In this document: positions 23,439 through 29,237 of the stretch, piece after piece
How the letters are laid out: each line of letters begins with the position of its first letter
Numbering within the stretch: the stretch's first letter is position 1
Source of the DNA: Evtepia sp.
Lineage (GTDB): Bacteria; Bacillota; Clostridia; Oscillospirales; Oscillospiraceae
Direction of reading: 5' to 3'
Assembly: GCA_020025735.1 (NCBI GenBank)
Contig: JAHHRP010000008.1
Location: forward strand, 1-29,237
Length of the DNA: 29,237 bases
The notes under the pieces: generated by a model
Seen by the model: the letters and a program-made list of their open reading frames with translations, nothing else
Database searches by the model: none
What the model was told of the DNA's origin: nothing
Translations under genes and position numbers: made by a program

Positions 23439-25256
23439 TTACTTGTTTACTACAAAGTTCTCTTCCGTCAGTTCATTGTACTTCCCCCGCTTAACATAGT
23501 GCGTGTGCAGGTACTCATGGGAAGCATGGCAGCCAGGGCCACCCCACTCCTTGTAGAAGTTCATCAGAGAGTGGTTCTCGTGGGATTTTCGGACCACTTT
23601 CCGCTCATCCTCACCGTAAATGGCTTCCATCCGCTTCTGGCGGACAACATCAATCTCCTCCTGAGGTCTGGGCTGACCACCACCGGTAATACAACCACCG
23701 GGACATCCCATCACCTCAATGAAGTGATAAGGAGAGGTCCCTTCCTTCACCTGCTCCATAAGTTTCCGGGCACCAGCAAAACCGCTGGTGACAGCGATCT
23801 TAACCTCGAATCCTTCCGCTGCCCGCCACTCAGGTTTCACATTTTCTAATGTTATTGTAGCTTCCTTCACCTGTTCCAGGCCAACGATGGGTGAAACGTG
23901 AAGATTCGGGAATGGCAGCTCTCGACCAGTAATGACCTCATAAACCGTTCGGAGGGCCGCCTCCATCACGCCGCCGGTAACGCCAAAGATATCTGCCGCA
24001 CCAGTGGAGAACCCAAGAGGATCATCAAAAGTTTCCTCAGGCAGAGACAGGAAATTGATGCCCATGGTTTTTATCAAATCTCCCAACTCTCTAGTTGTGA
24101 GAACCGCATCCACATTGGGTACGCCATCGTTTCTCATCTCAGGCCGAGCGCACTCCGTCTTTTTGGCTGTGCATGGCATAATAGAAACCACATACATCTC
24201 CTCAGGCTTTTTGCCCAACTTCTTGGCATAATAACTCTTTACAACCGCCCCAAACATCTGGTGAGGAGACTTACAACTAGACAAGTTTTCCAATTGATCT
24301 GGATAGTTGTGCTCAATGAACTGAATCCAACCAGGAGAGCAGGAGGTCATCATAGGCAGAGCAGCTACTCCGCCATTGAGAACCGTCTGGAATCGCTCCA
24401 AGAACTCTGTCCCCTCCTCCATGATGGTCAGGTCGGCACCCCAGTTGGTGTCAAAAACATCGTCAAAGCCCATCCGGTGAAGTGCTGCGGCCAACTTGCC
24501 AGTCTCACAGCTGCCAGCAGGCAGCCCAAAACATTCCCCGATTCCTACTCGGACTGAAGGGGCAGGCTGAACCACCACATGCTTATTGGGATCATTGATC
24601 GCCTGAATAACCCGATCCTTATGGCTGGTCTCCCGCAAAGCGCCCACAGGGCAGACAACCACACATTGTCCACAGAAGGTGCAGGCGGTATTGCCCAGAG
24701 GCAGACCAAATGCAGGTGTAATCACCGTCTGAAATCCTCGATTCTCTGCCGTTAAGATAGAGGTTGTCTGAATATTTTTACACACGCTGACACAACGGCG
24801 ACACAAGATACATTTGTTGGGGTCACGGGTGATGGACTCACTCACGTCAATCGGACGCAGCTCACGCTCCCCTTCGTAGGGAGAATCCTCAACCCCCAGC
24901 TCACGACCCAGGGCTTGGAATTCACAATCTTGGTTCCGCGCACAGGTCAGACATTTTTTATCGTGGTTGGACAGAAGCAGTTCATACATCGTCTTGCGGG
25001 CTTCCTGGACTTTGGCATTGTTGGTCTCAATGACCATGCCATTCCGAGCCTCCACCATGCAGGATGCCTGTAAGTTCTTGGCAGGAGGATTGATCTGTTC
25101 TACCACACAGATTCGGCAAGCACCATATTGGTGGATTCCCTCCAGATAACACAGCTTTGGAATGTGGATTCCATTGCGCTCTGCGGCCTGCAAAATGGTA
25201 CTTCCCTCAGGTGCAGTACATTCCTTCCCGTTGATCGTCAATTTAATCTCTGCCAT
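23439..25256 (-). CDS. hydA: [FeFe] hydrogenase catalytic subunit (HydA/HndD-like, group A)
   Basis: This cytosolic [FeFe] hydrogenase has 605 aa. Its N-terminal relay contains a plant-type [2Fe-2S] domain (C36, C47, C50, C66), a His-Cys3 [4Fe-4S] motif (H98, C102, C105, C111) and two [4Fe-4S] sites (C149-C159 and C192-C202). The H-cluster domain carries TSCSPGW (304-310), MPCTAKK (360-366) and EVMGCPGGC (514-522). A C-terminal small-subunit domain has SHENHSLMNFYKEWGG and HEYLHTHY. The H-cluster cysteines at the second and third motifs are present; the first motif has Ser where CpI has its second Cys. The ATG (25254-25256) has AGGAGG and begins 5 bp after the flavoprotein gene. Maturases HydEFG are not in the window. 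Confidence 0.95.
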   Translation of the reverse strand: MAEIKLTINGKECTAPEGSTILQAAERNGIHIPKLCYLEGIHQYGACRICVVEQINPPAKNLQASCMVEARNGMVIETNNAKVQEARKTMYELLLSNHDKKCLTCARNQDCEFQALGRELGVEDSPYEGERELRPIDVSESITRDPNKCILCRRCVSVCKNIQTTSILTAENRGFQTVITPAFGLPLGNTACTFCGQCVVVCPVGALRETSHKDRVIQAINDPNKHVVVQPAPSVRVGIGECFGLPAGSCETGKLAAALHRMGFDDVFDTNWGADLTIMEEGTEFLERFQTVLNGGVAALPMMTSCSPGWIQFIEHNYPDQLENLSSCKSPHQMFGAVVKSYYAKKLGKKPEEMYVVSIMPCTAKKTECARPEMRNDGVPNVDAVLTTRELGDLIKTMGINFLSLPEETFDDPLGFSTGAADIFGVTGGVMEAALRTVYEVITGRELPFPNLHVSPIVGLEQVKEATITLENVKPEWRAAEGFEVKIAVTSGFAGARKLMEQVKEGTSPYHFIEVMGCPGGCITGGGQPRPQEEIDVVRQKRMEAIYGEDERKVVRKSHENHSLMNFYKEWGGPGCHASHEYLHTHYVKRGKYNELTEENFVVNK

Positions 25257-25261
25257 GATCC

Positions 25262-28200
25262 TTACCTCCTGTCGCAACGCAGGCAGCGGCTGGCTTCGGC
25301 ACGGGCATCCAGCTCATGCATCCCCAGGTTCCGTTCACAGAAGCTGCCAACTGCTTTTTCCGCCTCGATCTGTCTGGTCAGGAAGCGGTTGTGGGGCACA
25401 ATATCCCCTTCAATATGATAATCCGTAATCTCCTGCTCAAAGCCTTTCGCCAGTTCACCGGTGCCACCCAGATATTTGTCGATACCGGAAGCTGCTACTT
25501 TGGCTTCATGGACTGCGTTGACGATATCCTCGGGGCCACGGTGTGCATCGCCGCCTACGAACACGCCAGGCATAGAAGTCGCCTGTGTATAACGGTCAGC
25601 CGCCACACGGTCGCCATTAAGCTGGATGGTACCTTTAATGAACTTAGTGTCTGGTGTCTGAGAGATGGCAGGAATTGCAATGTCGAACTCCTCCACATAG
25701 GTCTCCCCGCTGGGAACAGCTTTCCGACGACCAGAGCTATCAAACTGGCCCAACTTCTGCTTCATAATGCAGATGCTGTTGAGCTTGCCGCCGATGCCTA
25801 CAAAATCAGTTGGATTAGACAAAGTACGGATCTTGACGCCTTCTTCCATCGCGTCTTTGATCTCTACCTTATCTGCCGGCATATCCTCTTCTGTACGGCG
25901 GTATAAGATGACCACTTCTCGAGCGCCCAGTCGAATGGCGGTCCGAGCAGAGTCAATGGCAGTGTTGCCGCCACCGATGACAGCCACTTTCTTCCCGGTG
26001 AAGTCTAGGTCTCTTTTCAGTGTCACTCGTTTGAGGAAATCTAATCCATGGTAAATCCCTTCCAAGTCTTCTCCAGGGATTCCCAGCTGGAGGGTCTTTT
26101 GGGCACCGATGGCAATGAAGATGGCATCGTAATTCTTTTGCAGGGAGCGGAAGGACACATCCAGACCAATCTTTGTGTTCAGGATGATGTTCACACCTGT
26201 CTTTTTAATATTCTCGATTTCACGCTCGATGATGTTCAAGGGCAGACGATAATCAGGAATCCCATAGGTCATGATACCGCCAGGACGTTTTTCTGCCTCA
26301 TACACATCTACATGATACCCCAGGCGGGCCAGATAGTAAGCGCAGGTGAGACCAGAAGGGCCTGCTCCGATAATGGCCACATTTTTATCCAACTTGGTCA
26401 CAGGCTTCAAGTCTTCCTCCTTGGGGAAGCCCTGCGCGTAGGCCCAGTCCGTGGCAAACCGTTTCAACTCACAGATATTCATGGCCTCATCCACACTGCC
26501 ACGGCGGCAGCGACTCTCACAAGGATGCGTACAGACACGACCACAGATGCCAGAAAAGGGGTTGTCCCGGAGCATAACACGGGCAGCACCTAGGTAGTCG
26601 CCAGTGGCAATGAGACTCATATAGCCAGGAATGTTGATCCCAGCTGGGCAAGTATTTTCACAGGGGCTGGAGACAAGGTCTCCACAGACCCCGGCGGGAC
26701 ATCGCTTCTCTATGATGTGTTCCTCATACTCCTTGCGGAAGTATTTCAGCGTAGAAAGCACCGGATTGGGGGCTGTCTGGCCCAGACCACACATTGCAGT
26801 TTCCTTGATGACAGCTCCAAGACGTTCCAGGGTCTCAATGTCATCAGGCTTTCCTTCTCCAGCAGCGATTCGGTTAAGGATCTCCAGCATCCGCTTGGTG
26901 CCTACACGGCAGGCAGTACACTTACCGCAGGATTCCTCCTGAATAAAATCCAGATAGAACCGGGCGGTATCCACCATACAAGTATCTTCATCCATCACAA
27001 TGAGTCCGCCGGAGCCAACAATAGAGCCAAGTTCTGCCAGCGACTCATAATCCAGAGGAGTATTGATGTTCTCTGCCGTGATACAGCCACCGGAAGGGCC
27101 ACCTGTTTGGGCAGACTTGAATTTTTTCCCATCAGGGATCCCGCCGCCGATGGAATAAATGACCTCCGACAGAGGCGTACCCATAGGAACCTCTACAAGC
27201 CCGGTATTAACAATATTACCAGACAAAGCAAAGACCTTAGTTCCAGGGCTTTTCTCCGTGCCGAACTGACGGAACCAGTCTGCACCATGGAGCATGATAG
27301 CCGGAACAGTAGCCAGCGTTTCTACATTGTTGATAATAGTAGGTTTGTCAAATAGACCACTCTGGAATGGGAAGGGCGGCTTCTGACGGGGTTCTCCCCG
27401 CTGTCCTTCCACAGAGGCCATAAGAGCAGTCTCCTCACCGCAGACAAATGCGCCGGCACCAATACGAATTTCGATGTCGAAGGAAAAGCTGGAACCGAAG
27501 ATGTTCTCCCCCAACACGCCTTCTTCTCTGGCCATCTCCAGAGCAGCCTGTAACCGCTCCACAGCGATGGGATATTCTGCACGAATGTAAACCACGCCCT
27601 TGGAAGCTCCAATGGCATAACCACCAATGAGCATTCCTTCGATCACACTATGGGGGTCCCCTTCAAAGACAGATCGATCCATAAAGGCCCCGGGATCGCC
27701 CTCATCGGCGTTACAAATGATGTACTTTTCTCCTCCCGGCTGGTTGTAGGCAGCCTCCCACTTCACCCCAGCAGGGAAACCAGCGCCGCCTCGGCCACGA
27801 AGCCCGGATTTTTTCATTTCTTCAATGACTGCCATCCGGTCACCCTTCTCCAAAATCTGGGCTAGGGCAAGATAACCGTCTTTGGAAACATAGCTGTTAA
27901 TGCAGTTGACGTCAATCAGACCGCAGTTTCGCAGCGCAATCCGCACCTGATCCCGAAAAAAGGCCACATCATGTATATTAGACACACGTTTCTTCTGGAT
28001 GCTGTCGTAAAAGGTGTATTCTGTGACAGGTTCACCACCCAGGAAATGTTTCTCCACCACGTCCTTAACTCGATCTGGTGTCATTTCCGTATAGTAAGTT
28101 TCATCAGGCAGCACATACACCACTGGACCCACTGCACAGGTACCCATGCAGCCGCGCTCAATGACTGCTATCTGATCGGTCAAGCCAACTTTTTCTAGCT

Positions 28201-28345
28201 CTTCTACTATGGCATCCCGCACATCTTTACAGCCAGAGGACATGCACCCAGTGCCATAGCACACCATACATAGGTGGCTGTACTGTCCCATCTTCTCCAG
28301 ATATGTTTCCTTCATCCTCTGAAGGTCTGCAATGCTCTTAATCAT
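25262..28345 (-). CDS. Fusion flavoprotein: HydB/NuoF-like NADH module plus GltD/NfnB-like FAD-NAD(P)H module
   Basis: This 1027-aa protein has two flavoprotein modules. Residues ~20-100 form a thioredoxin-like [2Fe-2S] domain (C34, C39, C66, C70 region). Residues ~120-530 are NuoF/HydB-like, with the FMN and NADH segments GRGGAGFPAG (184-193) and NADEGDPGAF (212-221), an SLBB domain, and a [4Fe-4S] site at C473, C476, C479 and C519. CPAGVC (549-554) is the usual start of a HydB C-terminal ferredoxin domain, but the sequence instead continues with a GltD-type Fer4_20 domain (C562-C613). Then come an FAD fold GAGPSG (660-665) and a second nucleotide-binding fold GGGNTA (791-796), ending CLRC (1021-1024). 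The ATG overlaps the hydC stop as ATGA. It probably passes electrons between NAD(P)H, ferredoxin and HydA. Confidence 0.9.
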   Translation of the reverse strand: MIKSIADLQRMKETYLEKMGQYSHLCMVCYGTGCMSSGCKDVRDAIVEELEKVGLTDQIAVIERGCMGTCAVGPVVYVLPDETYYTEMTPDRVKDVVEKHFLGGEPVTEYTFYDSIQKKRVSNIHDVAFFRDQVRIALRNCGLIDVNCINSYVSKDGYLALAQILEKGDRMAVIEEMKKSGLRGRGGAGFPAGVKWEAAYNQPGGEKYIICNADEGDPGAFMDRSVFEGDPHSVIEGMLIGGYAIGASKGVVYIRAEYPIAVERLQAALEMAREEGVLGENIFGSSFSFDIEIRIGAGAFVCGEETALMASVEGQRGEPRQKPPFPFQSGLFDKPTIINNVETLATVPAIMLHGADWFRQFGTEKSPGTKVFALSGNIVNTGLVEVPMGTPLSEVIYSIGGGIPDGKKFKSAQTGGPSGGCITAENINTPLDYESLAELGSIVGSGGLIVMDEDTCMVDTARFYLDFIQEESCGKCTACRVGTKRMLEILNRIAAGEGKPDDIETLERLGAVIKETAMCGLGQTAPNPVLSTLKYFRKEYEEHIIEKRCPAGVCGDLVSSPCENTCPAGINIPGYMSLIATGDYLGAARVMLRDNPFSGICGRVCTHPCESRCRRGSVDEAMNICELKRFATDWAYAQGFPKEEDLKPVTKLDKNVAIIGAGPSGLTCAYYLARLGYHVDVYEAEKRPGGIMTYGIPDYRLPLNIIEREIENIKKTGVNIILNTKIGLDVSFRSLQKNYDAIFIAIGAQKTLQLGIPGEDLEGIYHGLDFLKRVTLKRDLDFTGKKVAVIGGGNTAIDSARTAIRLGAREVVILYRRTEEDMPADKVEIKDAMEEGVKIRTLSNPTDFVGIGGKLNSICIMKQKLGQFDSSGRRKAVPSGETYVEEFDIAIPAISQTPDTKFIKGTIQLNGDRVAADRYTQATSMPGVFVGGDAHRGPEDIVNAVHEAKVAASGIDKYLGGTGELAKGFEQEITDYHIEGDIVPHNRFLTRQIEAEKAVGSFCERNLGMHELDARAEASRCLRCDRR

Positions 28346-28884
28346 CCTTGACTTCCTCCTTCCCCAATCTCCTGTTCGGAATCCTCATACTGAGACAAGA
28401 TCCCTCTGAGCTTGGCAGGAGTAACTTGCTTATAAACTTCATCATCTACCATCATAGCCGGTGCCAAGCCACAAGCACCGATACATCGGGCAATCTCAAA
28501 GGTAAACTGCCCATCCTCAGTGGTTCCGCCCACTTCCACATTCAATTCCCGCTTGATCTCATCAACTACCTTCTTGCCACCGCGAACATAACAAGCAGTA
28601 CCCTGACACATCCGAATGGTATGCTTTCCCCTCTTCTGCGTAGAGAAGAAGGAATAGAAACTCACGACACCACTAACCTCGGACACAGGAAGGTCCATGC
28701 CATCAGCAATAAACGCTTGTAGTTCCATGGGCAGGTAACCAAAGATCTCTTGGGCTGCATGCAGCACCATAATCAAAGATCCTTCTTTTTCCTTGTACTG
28801 CTGGATCACTTCAGCGACCGCATTGTACAATGCCTTTTCGTCAGTGCCGCAGGTGGCACAGACAATATCCGGTCTTTCGTTCAT
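28342..28884 (-). CDS. hydC: NuoE/HydC-like [2Fe-2S] subunit of the hydrogenase complex
   Basis: This thioredoxin-like [2Fe-2S] subunit (180 aa) is homologous to NuoE and HydC. It would dock to the NuoF-like module and be part of the flavin-based bifurcation or electron-transfer core. Four cluster cysteines are C93 and C98 (CQGTAC) with C134 and C138 (CIGAC), followed by GLAPAMMVDDEVY. The helical N-terminal part has LIMVLHAAQEIFGYLP and SEVSGVVSFYSFF, normal for NuoE. A CxxC (C9, C12) at the extreme N-terminus is additional. The frame is open 29 codons upstream, but the ATG at 28882-28884 has AAGGAGG 7 nt before it. It is the first gene of the operon. Confidence 0.94.
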   Translation of the reverse strand: MNERPDIVCATCGTDEKALYNAVAEVIQQYKEKEGSLIMVLHAAQEIFGYLPMELQAFIADGMDLPVSEVSGVVSFYSFFSTQKRGKHTIRMCQGTACYVRGGKKVVDEIKRELNVEVGGTTEDGQFTFEIARCIGACGLAPAMMVDDEVYKQVTPAKLRGILSQYEDSEQEIGEGGSQG

Positions 28885-29140
28885 CGTTTTCCTCCTTTTT
28901 TGTCTTGGACAGAGCTTAACTCTATCCGAGAGCAGTTTGACAAGCCATTTGCGGCTAAAAAACGCTGGCATAGGGAACTGAATAGAACGTTTTCTTAGAC
29001 CGTTCTACGGTCCGGCGCTGCGTCTCTTTCTAAAAAAACGCCCAGGACCTATTCCTCTACCCCATGAGTCCTCCCTGATCCCGTCTGGCAAACGCTTCCA
29101 GAATCAACTTGTAATAAATGCTATTCGGACCCGCGTATTC
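28885..29140 (-). promoter_or_regulatory. Long structured 5' leader of the hydrogenase operon
   Basis: About 256 nt lie between the predicted transcription start and the hydC ATG. On the minus strand there are two T-runs (complement of 29032-29038 and 28957-28962). Hairpins include arms 28907-28914 with 28920-28927 (8 bp with one wobble, 19 nt from the ribosome-binding site), 28998-29003 with 29007-29012, 28983-28989 with 29001-29007, and 29084-29088 with 29098-29102. Several overlap, so alternative folds are possible. No known riboswitch class was recognised. Function is unknown. Confidence 0.5.
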
Positions 29141-29146
29141 TTATTC

Positions 29147-29176
29147 AGTATACTTGTTCCAGCTGATTTTTGTCAA
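29147..29176 (-). promoter_or_regulatory. Sigma-A promoter of the hydrogenase operon
   Basis: A perfect -35 TTGACA (complement of 29171-29176) and -10 TATACT (complement of 29147-29152; 5/6) are 18 bp apart, a strong promoter by sequence. An 8-bp inverted repeat (29178-29185 with 29216-29223) lies immediately upstream. Confidence 0.8.
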
Positions 29177-29237
29177 TTATGAAATGCAACTAAAACGCCA
29201 TCTTATCCAATCAGAATTTCATATGCCAGGTATATTT

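Noticed and set aside
25257..25277. 7-codon upstream start for hydA
   Set aside because: It falls inside the preceding gene and has no Shine-Dalgarno spacing; the ATG at 25256 follows AGGAGG by 8 nt and gives the family N-terminus.
28907..28927. Palindromic GGATAGAG/CTCTGTCC element as a Rex (NADH sensor) operator
   Set aside because: It lacks the TTGTTAA/TTAACAA-type half-sites of Rex and lies far downstream of the promoter; an RNA hairpin is the simpler reading.
28885..28971. 29-codon N-terminal extension of hydC starting at 28971
   Set aside because: There is no ribosome-binding site at that ATG, the added residues do not match NuoE, and the ATG at 28884 has a strong AAGGAGG.

Overview
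The window looks like a core-genome stretch of a low-to-mid GC, anaerobic Firmicute, most likely a clostridial gut lineage such as the Oscillospiraceae. Three things point there: the typical Firmicutes gene orders (pheS-pheT; nusB-xseA-xseB-ispA-dxs-tlyA-nadK-argR-recN; ylxM-ffh-rpsP-khpA-rimM-trmD), a tyrosyl T-box leader with strong Shine-Dalgarno sites throughout, and a multi-subunit [FeFe] hydrogenase. The genus cannot be fixed from the sequence alone. I saw no insertion sequence, prophage, CRISPR array, rRNA or tRNA gene.

Layout. 1-3155 (+): the 3' end of pheS, then pheT, then a free-standing ireB with its own promoter. 3156-3301: two back-to-back hairpins between convergent genes. 3302-4898 (-): tyrS behind a Tyr-specific T-box leader. 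4895-14460 (-): one tightly overlapping ten-gene cluster, nusB, a TsaD/Kae1-like paralog, xseA, xseB, ispA, dxs, tlyA, nadK, argR, recN. 14522-15056 (-): an Asp23/Gls24-family gene with its own promoter and terminator. 15083-19445 (-): ymfF, ymfH, lgt, folD. 19446-19642: no recognised feature. 19643-23427 (+): the SRP/ribosome-maturation operon, with an intrinsic terminator-like hairpin between khpA and rimM. 23439-29176 (-): a three-gene hydrogenase operon (NuoE-like, NuoF-GltD fusion, [FeFe] hydrogenase catalytic subunit) behind a strong promoter and a leader of about 256 nt.

How the genes work together. Most of the window is translation (aminoacyl-tRNA synthetases, S16, RimM, TrmD, SRP54), isoprenoid and cofactor supply (dxs, ispA, folD, nadK), DNA repair (xseAB, recN), lipoprotein maturation (lgt) and envelope or stress functions (ireB, asp23). 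The hydrogenase operon is the metabolic accessory part and the most unusual item. Its flavoprotein subunit joins a HydB/NuoF module, which would normally bind NAD(H) through FMN, to a GltD/NfnB-like module with separate FAD and NAD(P)H folds. That module sits where HydB proteins usually carry a 2x[4Fe-4S] ferredoxin domain. With the intact hydrogenase subunit beside it, the operon may couple H2, ferredoxin and two nicotinamide pools in one complex. Second-tier points are the structured hydrogenase leader, the orphan Kae1-like protein, the khpA/rimM attenuator, and paired inverted repeats at the ymfF/ylxM divergent promoters.
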